The notes under the pieces are model-generated. The model saw only the letters and a program-made list of their open reading frames with translations, was not told where the DNA came from and made no database searches. From the NCBI RefSeq assembly GCF_040448685.1, contig NZ_CP159290.1, forward strand, positions 434,001 to 498,000: 64,000 nucleotides of DNA, given 5' to 3'. Source of the DNA: Cellulosimicrobium sp. ES-005. GTDB taxonomy: Bacteria > Actinomycetota > Actinomycetes > Actinomycetales > Cellulomonadaceae. A program made the translations under genes and the position numbers. Shown piece by piece: positions 16,805 to 24,515 of the stretch; the stretch's first letter is position 1, and each line of letters begins with the position of its first letter.

Positions 16805-17133
16805 CCCGGTGCCGCTGCGCCCTGGCCGTGGGTTGCGTCACCGTCGGACGGTGCTGGTCGTCGCGATGTCGCGTCGAGTCGTGGCGACGTCACGTCGAGC
16901 AGGTGGTTGTGGATCGTCGGGGGGTGCCTGACGAGCCGTGGTCGCCTGTTCGGCTTGCGAGGACGGCCTGGTCGGCCGGGCGGCGGGCTGTGGGTGGGCT
17001 GATGGAAGAGCGGTGGGGGTGGGCTCGGATGCGAAGGGGCGTCAGAGCGGCGCTCCGAGAACCCACGCCCGACAGGCCAGGGTGACGGCGCCGCAGCCCC
17101 GAGCACCGAGGCCACCCGCGCCGCGGACCCGAC
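16805..17133. other. Intergenic stretch without recognised genes
   Basis: Part of the 830-bp non-coding interval between dtd and corA. I see no gene, RNA or terminator here, only GC-rich sequence with short imperfect repeats (GTCGCGTCGAG, GACGTCACGTCGAG). Confidence 0.6.
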
Positions 17134-17217
17134 CCCGCGGGATTGAGGCCCAACCCCGCGGGCTTGAGGCCCGAGCCCGCGGGCTTGAGGCCCGAGCCCG
17201 CGGGCTGGAGACCCGAG
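17134..17217 (+). repeat. 21-bp tandem repeat, four units
   Basis: Four consecutive 21-bp units, each starting CCCGCGGG and containing TTGAGGCCC in the better-preserved copies, just downstream of the corA stop. The period equals three times the 7-bp repeat nearby and equals the unit length at 61.3 kb. Confidence 0.93.
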
Positions 17218-17269
17218 CACGCGCCGCGGGCCGGGCTCGCCGGCGAGACGCGAGCGCGCGCCGTCGGGG

Positions 17270-18301
17270 TCAGCGGAGCCAGCCGCGGCGCTTGATGTAG
17301 GCGAGCGGGATGACGGCTGCCACGAGGGTGAGCAGGACGGTGAGCGTGAAGCCGTAGGGGCGGTCGAGCTCGGGCATGTGCGTGAAGTTCATGCCGTAGA
17401 ACGACGCGATGAGCGTCGGCGGCAGGAACACGGCCGTGATGATCGTGAAGACCTTGACGATCTGGGCCTGCTTGACGTCGAGCGAGGTCATGATCGCCTG
17501 CTGGAGGTACCGCACCTTGTCGTGCTCGAAGCTCGCGTGCTGCTTCACCCCGTCGATGTCGGCCACCAGGGTCTCCACGAGCCCGGCGAGAACGGGGTCG
17601 GAGTCGGCGATCTCGCTGCGCAGGTGCCGTGCGGCGCGCGCGAGCGAGAGCTGGGACTCCTGGGCCCGAGACACGATCTCCTCCGCGCGGTTCATGCGGG
17701 TGATGGTGTCCTGCATGTCGCTCACCCCGATCTCCCGACCGCGGGAGTCGACGCCGCGCGTCGCCTCGTCGATCTCGTCGGACATGTCCTCGAGCAGGTC
17801 GCTCGCGTACGACACGACGCGGTCCGCCGCCTCGTTGAGCGCGTAGAGCAGCGCGTACGCCACCCCGTAGGAGGATCCGGTGAGCCACGGGGTGCGCCGC
17901 ATGCGCGCGATCGCCTTGTCGAAGACGCCGTAGTGGCGCTGCGGCTGGGCGGTCACGACGACGTCGGGGGAGAGGGCGAGCACGATCCGCTCGTAGACGA
18001 CCCGGTCGCCGTCGCGCCGCGTGGCGGTCACCGGGAGGTAGACGTGCGCGTCGGTCTCCCAGACCCGGTCGCCGGCGGCGGCGAAGTCGACGCCGTGCTC
18101 GGCGGCGCGGGCCGTCGCGTCGGGGTCGCCCACGCCGACCTGGACCCAGCGGGAGCGCAGGACGCGGGGGTCGAACCGGGGTGCGCCGGCGCCCTGCGCG
18201 CGGGCGTGCAGGTCCAGCCCGCCGCGTGCGGGGGCGGGGAGGGCACGGTCGGCACCGGCCGTGAGGGCGAGGCCCGTGGGCTCGGGCAGCGTCGTCGTCA
18301 T
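17270..18301 (-). CDS. corA: CorA-family magnesium/cobalt transporter
   Basis: A 343-residue CorA-type channel. A large cytoplasmic N-terminal domain with a long helix (about 200-285) is followed by YGMNFTHMP, whose GMN motif forms the selectivity loop, and two C-terminal membrane helices ending in a basic tail (KRRGWLR). The loop MPEL-type sequence after GMN is conserved. It imports Mg2+, and sometimes Co2+ or Ni2+. The ATG at 18301 shares one base with the stop of the upstream small membrane protein (TGATG), and a GGAGGTG lies before it. Confidence 0.93.
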   Translation of the reverse strand: MTTTLPEPTGLALTAGADRALPAPARGGLDLHARAQGAGAPRFDPRVLRSRWVQVGVGDPDATARAAEHGVDFAAAGDRVWETDAHVYLPVTATRRDGDRVVYERIVLALSPDVVVTAQPQRHYGVFDKAIARMRRTPWLTGSSYGVAYALLYALNEAADRVVSYASDLLEDMSDEIDEATRGVDSRGREIGVSDMQDTITRMNRAEEIVSRAQESQLSLARAARHLRSEIADSDPVLAGLVETLVADIDGVKQHASFEHDKVRYLQQAIMTSLDVKQAQIVKVFTIITAVFLPPTLIASFYGMNFTHMPELDRPYGFTLTVLLTLVAAVIPLAYIKRRGWLR

Positions 18302-18492
18302 CAGACACCTCCGGCGGTGACGTGCGCGAGCAGCAGGGCGACGCAGATGAACACGTACAGGCCGACGGTGAAGGAGATCGACTGGCGTTCCAGGTTCGGT
18401 CGGCGGGCGCGACGTCGGTCCTCGCGCGCGTCGCGCAGGGGAAGGCGTGCGGGGCGCGTCCGGGTCTCGGTGGCAGGCGAGCGCTGGGTCAT
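18301..18492 (-). CDS. 63-residue single-span membrane protein in the corA operon
   Basis: Starts MTQRSPATETRTRPARLPLR, with an Arg-rich cytoplasmic half and one C-terminal membrane helix (SISFTVGLYVFICVALLLA). Its stop overlaps the corA start, so the two are coupled and it may be an accessory subunit or regulator of CorA. GAAGGA precedes the ATG but lies inside a hairpin (18495-18524). I do not recognise a named family. Confidence 0.68.
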   Translation of the reverse strand: MTQRSPATETRTRPARLPLRDAREDRRRARRPNLERQSISFTVGLYVFICVALLLAHVTAGGV

Positions 18493-18494
18493 GG

Positions 18495-18524
18495 TGGTCG
18501 TCCTTCTCGGCGGGCCGACGACCA
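18495..18524 (-). promoter_or_regulatory. Hairpin covering the ribosome site of the corA operon
   Basis: Eight-base arms TGGTCGTC (18495-18502) and GACGACCA (18517-18524) directly precede the ATG at 18492. On the minus strand the Shine-Dalgarno-like GAAGGA falls within the stem and loop, so folding could hide it. Confidence 0.4.
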
Positions 18525-18681
18525 CGGGCGAGCGCCACGGGGTGGGCGGCGGGCGCGGGTGGGTCGGCGAGGTGCGTCGGCGGGTGTTCCTGCGGCGCGC
18601 ACGACGGCGCGCGCGGTGCGCACTGGCGACCTCCCCGCGCGGGGCGACGGCCGGCCGCGCGAGTCCTCGGGCTTCGCCGAC

Positions 18682-18753
18682 TCAGGCGACGGGCTGCGGG
18701 CCACGGAGGGTGAGCGCGCAGTGCACGGTTCTATGACTGCTGCCGTCCGGCAT
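18682..18753 (-). CDS. Possible 23-residue leader peptide upstream of corA
   Basis: A short frame starts at an ATG preceded by GAGGTGAG at ideal spacing and encodes a peptide containing HRTVHCALTL, ending in Pro-Gln-Pro-Val-Ala. It lies in the long (about 190 nt) leader before the corA operon on the same strand. Leader peptides control some Mg transporter genes elsewhere, but I do not recognise this one, and conservation would have to be shown. Confidence 0.35.
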   Translation of the reverse strand: MPDGSSHRTVHCALTLRGPQPVA

Positions 18754-18930
18754 GGGGCTCACCTCGCTCTCGTGGCGGCGGCGCCGTGGGCGCCGCACCC
18801 GGGTCGGGGCGCACGAGAACCGTGGCCGCGACGGGGATCGAGGCCAGGCTAGCCCTCCGTCCCAGACGGGGCAAGCGCCGTCGGCCCAGGTGGCGGTCGT
18901 GTGACGACCGGGAAACGATGTGGTGATCCC

Positions 18931-18952
18931 TTGTTTACGGAGGGTTGTTAAC
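18931..18952 (+). promoter_or_regulatory. Direct repeats TTGTTTAC / TTGTTAAC before the LuxR-type gene
   Basis: Two octamers, TTGTTTAC (18931-18938) and TTGTTAAC (18945-18952), are spaced 14 bp apart in an unusually AT-rich patch 50-70 bp before the start. They could be an operator or part of the promoter. A -35/-10 pair at normal spacing is not evident. Confidence 0.35.
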
Positions 18953-19001
18953 ATTTCATCCGGTCGACGGGCGACGAAGCCCCCGGACGGAGGGTCCCGA
19001 C

Positions 19002-22000
19002 ATGTCAGAACAGCACGACTACCTGGTTCCCGAGCCGCACCGTCGCGCGGACACGCGGTCCGCGCGACGGCTCGAGCGACTCTCCTCCCGCGCGCAGGAG
19101 GTCGACCGCGCGCTCGCTGCCGTGAGCGAGGGCAAGGGCGGCCTCGTGTGGACGGCCGAGCGCGGCATGGGAGCGAGCGCGACGCTCGAGCTCGTGTGCG
19201 AGGCCGTCGCGACGTCCACCTTCGCGCGCCCGACGCTCACCCTGCGGTGTCGCCCGCCCGCGGGTGCTCCCGCGCCGGGCTCCGCGGTCGTGTCGCTCGT
19301 GTCGCAGGTGTCGCAGCTCGCAGGCGGCGTCGTGCCGGAGCGCCTCACGCGCGTCCTCGAGCCCGTCGACCCCGGCTTCGGCCACCTCCCGGAGGTCGCG
19401 GCGGTCGCGCTCGCCGAGCTCCTCGTGGAGTCGTTCGACGGCGCGACGGTCGTGCTCGTGGCCGACGACCTGCACCTCCAGGACGAGCTCAGCAGGTCCG
19501 TCCTCGCGAGCCTCGTCGCGCAGCGCCACGCGCCGGTCGTGCTCCTCGGTACGGCGACGGCGGGCGCGCTCGACCCGTCCTCCGGGCCGTTCGAGCTCCG
19601 CGCGGTCCCGCCGCTCGCGCCCGCCGACGCCCTGCACCTGCTGCTCGTCGAGCGCCGGCTCGCCGTCGCGCCGCACGTCGCGGCGCGCCTCGCGTCGCTC
19701 CTCGGCGGCAACGCCGCCGCGCTCACCCAGACGGCGGCGCTGCTCACGCCGGAGCAGCTCTCCGGGGGGTCGATCCTCCCGGACCCGCTGCCGGCGGTGC
19801 CCGCCGTGCGCTCGCTCTTCGCCGACCGTCTCGCCGCCCTCAGCGAGGGGGAGCGGCACGCGCTCCTGGTCGCGGCCGTGGCCGTCGTGGACCGGACGGA
19901 GCTGCTGCTGTCGGCGACCGGCCTCGCGATGGACGAGGTCCTCGACGGCCCGCTCGCCGAGCACCTCGCGCTCGTGGGTGGCCGCTTCGCGTTCGTCGAC
20001 CCGCGCATGCGGTCCCTGGTCCACGCGGACGCGCGGCTCGCGGAGCGCACCTCGGCGCACGTCGCGCTCGCCGAGGCGCACCGCCGGGCGGGCGAGGAGG
20101 ACGTCGCGGTGTGGCACTCGGCGCTCGCGACGCTCGTCGGCGACCCGGCGCTCGTCCCGGGACTGCTGCGGATCGCGCGTCGGCACCTGGACCGCGGGGA
20201 CGTCGTCTGGGCGCACGAGGTGGCCCGCGAGGCCGCGAGCCAGGCCGCGACCGAGCACCGCGCCGAGGCGTTCGCGATCGCGGGCGTCGCCGCGCTGCGG
20301 TCGGGCCACGTGCAGGACGCGGCGGACTGGTTGCGCAAGGCGTCTCGCAGCGGCGACGACGCGCTGCGCGCGCGGACGCTCGGGCCGCTCGTCGCCGCGC
20401 TGACGCTCGCGGAGGGTCAGGTCCCGGACGACGTCCTCTCGCCCTACCTGCGCGGCGGACAGCCCGACGACCTCGCGCCGGACGCCGTGGCGGGGGTCGT
20501 GTCGGGCGTGCTCAACGCGGCACGGCTGCACGCCGAGCGGGGCGACGGCGTGAGCACGTCCCAGCTCCTCGACACGGCGACCTTCCTCGCGTCGTGGTGC
20601 GACGACGACGAGACGGCCGCGGGGCTCGCCCTCGCACGGTCCTGGGCGGCCGTGTTCGGGGTGGGCGAGCGCGGGGTGGTCCCCGACGTCGACCTCGGTC
20701 CCGACCACGAGGCGTCGCTGCAGGTGAGCCGTGCGCTCGCCCTCGCGGCCGACGACCGGCTGGACGACGCGGCACAGACGCTCGCGAGCGTCGTCGCGTC
20801 CCTCGCGCCGGTCCGCGACGGCGGCCGGTGGTTCGACGGGCCGGACGCCGCCCTCACGCCGCTCGCGGAGGCGCACGTCCGGCTGGCCCAGTCGCTCGTG
20901 CACCTGTGGCGCGGCACGCTGACCCGGGCCGCGGACGAGCTCGCCGAGGCGGCGTTCCGGCTCCCGCTCGGGCTGCCGTTCGCCGGGCTCGGCGTGGCGG
21001 CGGCGCGCCGTCTCGACATGATGACCCGCGGCGTCGTGGGACCGGTGGCGACGGCGCTCGAGGAGACGTGCGCGAGCCCGACGTCCCGCCCGGTCCGGCT
21101 CGGGCTCCTGGTGGACCGGGCGATGGGCGCGGCGTTCGCGCACCACGTGACCCAGGCGGCCACGCTCCTGGAGCTCGCGGCCGAGCGCGAGCGCCCCGAC
21201 AGCGCACGCATGCTCCCGCTGCCCGGGCTGGACGACGTCGAGGCCTGGGTCGTCGCCGGGCGCCACGACGCGGCGCAGCGCGCGCTGGCCCGGCGGAAGG
21301 TGGACGCGAAGGAGCTGCCGCCGTCGCTGCGGTCGGCGACGCTCGTCCGGGCCGACGTGTCCCTCGCCGCACCCGAGGACCTCACCGTGCCGCTCGAGCG
21401 GGCGACGCGCGTGAACCGGACCACGGCCTCGCCCTACGAGCACGCGCGGACGGACCTCTGCGCCGCGCGGGCTCTCGTGCGGGCCGGAGAGCTGCAGCGT
21501 GCGCACGGCCTCTTCCTGTCCGCGATCGAGCTGTTCGACGACGCGGGGGCGGACGCCTGGACGACGATCGCGCGCGAGGAGCACGCGGACGTCGTCCGGC
21601 TCCTCGGCGGACCGGTGACGGACGACGCGCCCGGGACGCCGGTGCCCGCAGGGCCGGTCACAGCGGCGACCGGGGCCGTGGTGGGCGGCGCGCCCGCCGG
21701 CTCGTGGGCGGCCGCGGCGCGCGCCGCGGGCCTGCACGCGCCGTTGCCCGGGGTGCTCGGCGGGCAGCGGCCGGGAGCCGAGCCCGTGACCCGTCCCGTG
21801 CCGCCGGACGCGTGCCGGCTCGCGGTGCGCGAGAGCGACGTGTCGGACGAGGCGCTCGCCGAGCTCCGGGGCCGGTGGTCCGACGAGCTCACCGAGCGCG
21901 AGCTCGACGTCGCGCTGCTCGTCGTCCAGGGCGCGTCCAACCGGGAGGCCGCGGACCAGCTGTACCTCTCGGTGCGCACGGTGGAGGTGCACCTCGGTCG

Positions 22001-22070
22001 CGTGTTCCGCAAGCTCGGGGTGCGCTCGCGCGTCGAGCTCACCGTGCTCGCGCACCGCGTGGGGCGTTGA
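19002..22070 (+). CDS. Large LuxR-type regulator with degenerate ATPase domain
   Basis: A 1022-residue protein. The C-terminal LuxR helix-turn-helix (last 65 residues) reads LTERELDVALLVVQGASNRE then LYLSVRTVEVHLGRVFRKLG. Residues about 15-300 resemble the AAA/STAND domain of LAL regulators. They have a Walker B-like VVLVADDLHLQ, but the Walker A position reads ERGMGASATLE with no Lys. The middle 500 residues are Ala/Leu-rich helices, probably a tetratricopeptide-like sensor region. It precedes two chitinase genes and may control them; that link is positional only. GGACGGAGGG lies before the ATG, and this start is preferred over 18945. Confidence 0.86.
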   Translation: MSEQHDYLVPEPHRRADTRSARRLERLSSRAQEVDRALAAVSEGKGGLVWTAERGMGASATLELVCEAVATSTFARPTLTLRCRPPAGAPAPGSAVVSLVSQVSQLAGGVVPERLTRVLEPVDPGFGHLPEVAAVALAELLVESFDGATVVLVADDLHLQDELSRSVLASLVAQRHAPVVLLGTATAGALDPSSGPFELRAVPPLAPADALHLLLVERRLAVAPHVAARLASLLGGNAAALTQTAALLTPEQLSGGSILPDPLPAVPAVRSLFADRLAALSEGERHALLVAAVAVVDRTELLLSATGLAMDEVLDGPLAEHLALVGGRFAFVDPRMRSLVHADARLAERTSAHVALAEAHRRAGEEDVAVWHSALATLVGDPALVPGLLRIARRHLDRGDVVWAHEVAREAASQAATEHRAEAFAIAGVAALRSGHVQDAADWLRKASRSGDDALRARTLGPLVAALTLAEGQVPDDVLSPYLRGGQPDDLAPDAVAGVVSGVLNAARLHAERGDGVSTSQLLDTATFLASWCDDDETAAGLALARSWAAVFGVGERGVVPDVDLGPDHEASLQVSRALALAADDRLDDAAQTLASVVASLAPVRDGGRWFDGPDAALTPLAEAHVRLAQSLVHLWRGTLTRAADELAEAAFRLPLGLPFAGLGVAAARRLDMMTRGVVGPVATALEETCASPTSRPVRLGLLVDRAMGAAFAHHVTQAATLLELAAERERPDSARMLPLPGLDDVEAWVVAGRHDAAQRALARRKVDAKELPPSLRSATLVRADVSLAAPEDLTVPLERATRVNRTTASPYEHARTDLCAARALVRAGELQRAHGLFLSAIELFDDAGADAWTTIAREEHADVVRLLGGPVTDDAPGTPVPAGPVTAATGAVVGGAPAGSWAAAARAAGLHAPLPGVLGGQRPGAEPVTRPVPPDACRLAVRESDVSDEALAELRGRWSDELTERELDVALLVVQGASNREAADQLYLSVRTVEVHLGRVFRKLGVRSRVELTVLAHRVGR

Positions 22071-22171
22071 GGGGAACCCGCCACCCCCGTCGGGACGCTA
22101 CGTAGCGAGGGGCGCGAGCCGCGTTCGATTCGGTGTGATTCGTCCGCTTCTGAGGGCCTCTGTCCTACGGG

Positions 22172-22197
22172 TGAACCCTTACGTGGCGGGTAAGTTC
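22172..22197. promoter_or_regulatory. Inverted repeat upstream of the first chitinase
   Basis: CTTAC (22178-22182) and GTAAG (22190-22194) form an inverted repeat with a 7-base spacer, extended imperfectly by GAAC and TTC on either side. It is about 100 bp before the chitinase start and is a possible operator. It does not match the DasR or CRP consensus. Confidence 0.3.
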
Positions 22198-22296
22198 GCA
22201 CCATGAACAATGTGGGAAGCGCGGATAACGCCGCGGTGCCCGCGTCATTACGTTCGAGAGGACCCGAGGGCGACGACGACTCCGGAGGACGGCAGC

Positions 22297-24228
22297 GTGG
22301 CCCACCGCACCAGCAGCGAGGCAGGACCCATGGACGTGTCCCTCTTCACCCGACCACCCCGACCCGGGCGCCGTCGCGGCGCACGCGTCGCGGCGCTCGC
22401 GACCGCTGCGGCGCTCGTCGGCGGACTCCTCGCGGGAGTCGCACCGGCCCAGGCCGCCGAGGTCGCACCCGCCGCCGTCTCCCACCCGGGCGACAGCGAC
22501 GTGAACGGCTACCGGAACGTCGGCTACTTCACGCAGTGGGGCGTGTACGGCCGCAACTTCCAGCTCAAGAAGGTCCAGGACTCCGGCGCTGCCCAGGACC
22601 TCACGCACATCAACTACTCGTTCGGCAACATCCACTACCAGAACCTCACGTGCTTCATCGCGAACAAGGCGCAGGGCACGGGGCCCAACGGCTCCGACGG
22701 CGCCGGTGACGCGTGGGCGGACTTCGGCATGGGCTACACCGCCGCGAACTCCGTGGCCGGCGTCGCCGACACGTGGGACCAGCCGCTCGCCGGCTCGTTC
22801 AACCAGCTCAAGCAGCTCAAGGCGAAGAACCCGCAGCTCCGCGCCCTCATCTCCATCGGTGGCTGGACCTGGTCCAAGAACTTCTCGCGGGCTGCCGCGA
22901 CGCAGGCGTCGCGCGAGAAGTTCGTGTCGTCGTGCATCGACATCTACATCAAGGGCAACCTCCCGGTGATCGACGGCCGCGGCGGGGCCGGCGCCGCCGC
23001 CGGTGTGTTCGACGGCATCGACATCGACTGGGAGTGGCCCGGCTCGAACAACGGCGAGGTCGGCAACTACGTCGACACCGTCAACGACCGCGCGAACTTC
23101 AAGCTGCTGCTCGCCGAGTTCCGCAAGCAGCTCGACGCGTACGGCGCGCAGACGGGCAAGCACTACCTGCTCTCGGCGTTCCTCCCGGCCAACCCGGACG
23201 ACATCGCGGCGGGCGGCTGGAACGACCCGGCGATCTTCGAGTACCTCGACTACGGCAACGTCCAGGGCTACGACCTGCACGGCGCGTGGGACCCCGCGCT
23301 CGCCGGCCCCCAGGCCAACCTGTACGACGACCCCGCCGACCCGCGGGCGGCCAACCGCCAGTTCAGCGCCGACAAGGCGGTGCAGGAGTACCTGCGCGGC
23401 GGCGTCGACCCGAGCCAGCTCGGCCTCGGCATGGCCATGTACGGTCGCGGCTGGAAGGGCGTCACGTCCTCGGCCCCGTGGTCGGCGGCGAACGGGGCCG
23501 CACCGGGCACCTGGGAGGCGGGCAACGAGGACTACGACAAGCTCCGCACTCGGGGCCAGGACTACTACGACCCGGCGACGGTCTCGGCCTGGCGCTACGA
23601 CGGCGACCAGTGGTGGGGCTACGACAACGCGCGGTCCGTCGCCGCCAAGGCGGAGTACATCGACCGCCTGAACCTCGGTGGCGGCATGTGGTGGGACCTC
23701 TCCGGCAACCACGACGGCACGCTGCTCGGCGGGTTCACGGACAAGATCCGTGCGCTCCCGGCCGGTCCGGTCGACGGCGTGGCGGACCCGACCGACCCGA
23801 CCGACCCCACGGACCCGACCGACCCGACCGACCCCACGGACCCGACGGACCCGACGGACTGCCTGGCCGCGTGGTCGTCGACCGCGGTGTACACGGGCGG
23901 CGCGACGGTGTCGTTCGAGGGGAAGAACTACCGCGCGAAGTGGTGGACCCAGGGTGACCGCCCGAGCGCGGGCGGCCCGTGGGAGGCGACCGGCACGTGC
24001 GGCGCGACGGACCCGACCGACCCGACCGACCCTACGGACCCGACCGACCCCACGGACCCGACCGACCCGGGCACGTGCACGGCGCCCGCCTGGTCGTCGA
24101 GCGCGGTCTACACCGGTGGCGCGACGGTCTCCTACCAGGGCCAGAGCTACCGCGCGAAGTGGTGGACGCAGAACAACGTCCCGGGCGCGGAGCAGTACGG
24201 CCCCTGGGAGTCGCTGGGCGCCTGCTGA
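22297..24228 (+). CDS. Secreted GH18 chitinase with two C-terminal CBM5/12 domains
   Basis: Endo-type chitinase, 643 residues from the GTG at 22297, which has GGAGGA seven bases upstream; the ATG at 22330 is the alternative. A signal peptide with an Arg-rich start and an Ala/Leu core ends near APAQA-AEV. The GH18 barrel has YFTQWGVYGRNF, LISIGGWTWSKNF and FDGIDIDWEWP, with catalytic Glu246. It is followed by an Asp-Pro-Thr repeat linker, a CBM5/12 (CLAAWSSTAVYTGG to WWTQGDRP), a second linker and a second CBM5/12 (WSSSAVYTGGATV to WWTQNNVPG) at the extreme C-terminus. It cleaves chitin outside the cell and works beside the next gene's enzyme. Confidence 0.95.
   Translation: MAHRTSSEAGPMDVSLFTRPPRPGRRRGARVAALATAAALVGGLLAGVAPAQAAEVAPAAVSHPGDSDVNGYRNVGYFTQWGVYGRNFQLKKVQDSGAAQDLTHINYSFGNIHYQNLTCFIANKAQGTGPNGSDGAGDAWADFGMGYTAANSVAGVADTWDQPLAGSFNQLKQLKAKNPQLRALISIGGWTWSKNFSRAAATQASREKFVSSCIDIYIKGNLPVIDGRGGAGAAAGVFDGIDIDWEWPGSNNGEVGNYVDTVNDRANFKLLLAEFRKQLDAYGAQTGKHYLLSAFLPANPDDIAAGGWNDPAIFEYLDYGNVQGYDLHGAWDPALAGPQANLYDDPADPRAANRQFSADKAVQEYLRGGVDPSQLGLGMAMYGRGWKGVTSSAPWSAANGAAPGTWEAGNEDYDKLRTRGQDYYDPATVSAWRYDGDQWWGYDNARSVAAKAEYIDRLNLGGGMWWDLSGNHDGTLLGGFTDKIRALPAGPVDGVADPTDPTDPTDPTDPTDPTDPTDPTDCLAAWSSTAVYTGGATVSFEGKNYRAKWWTQGDRPSAGGPWEATGTCGATDPTDPTDPTDPTDPTDPTDPGTCTAPAWSSSAVYTGGATVSYQGQSYRAKWWTQNNVPGAEQYGPWESLGAC
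23785..23862 (+). repeat. Asp-Pro-Thr coding repeats in the chitinase linker
   Basis: Near-exact GACCCGACC/GACCCCACG nonamers encode the first Asp-Pro-Thr linker; a second block lies at about 24008-24069. These give flexible protease-resistant spacers between domains and are prone to length variation. Confidence 0.85.
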
Positions 24229-24241
24229 CGCCCACCCCTGA

Positions 24242-24272
24242 CGGCGCCGGTCGCCACGAGCGACCGGCGCCG
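24242..24272 (+). terminator. Terminator after the first chitinase
   Basis: A 13-bp perfect inverted repeat (24242-24254 with 24260-24272) with a 5-base loop, 14 bp past the stop. The two chitinases are probably separate transcripts. Confidence 0.6.
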
Positions 24273-24515
24273 CCGAGCGGGGCCCCGTCCACGACGTGGT
24301 CGACGGCGGGTGCGGTGACGAGTCCCGTGCACCCGCCCGTGCACCCTCCCCTCGCCGCGTCACCGAACGCCTCCGTCGTCGACCGCCGTCGTGACGGGTC
24401 CCGCTCGGCACCCCTCAGCAACCCTTCACCCGTCGGTCGCCCTCCCCCCGGCGACCGTGCCCGACGCGACGCCGTCCGGCGTCGTGCGCACCGACCCAGC
24501 AGATCGAGGTACCCC

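Noticed and set aside
17134-17217. Possible CRISPR or coding repeats near corA
   Set aside because: Contiguous 21-bp units without spacers, located after the corA stop with no start codon context.
18682-18860. Mg2+ (M-box) or yybP-ykoY riboswitch before corA
   Set aside because: I could not find the conserved cores of either class; only a short frame and a hairpin are supported.
18920-22105. 1061-codon open frame overlapping the LuxR-type regulator in another frame
   Set aside because: Almost entirely Arg/Ala/Gly, a frame shadow of high GC at third positions; the chosen frame has a ribosome site and a LuxR domain.
22099-22106. CTACGTAG palindrome after the LuxR-type gene
   Set aside because: Eight bases only, no second copy and no context; too short to call.
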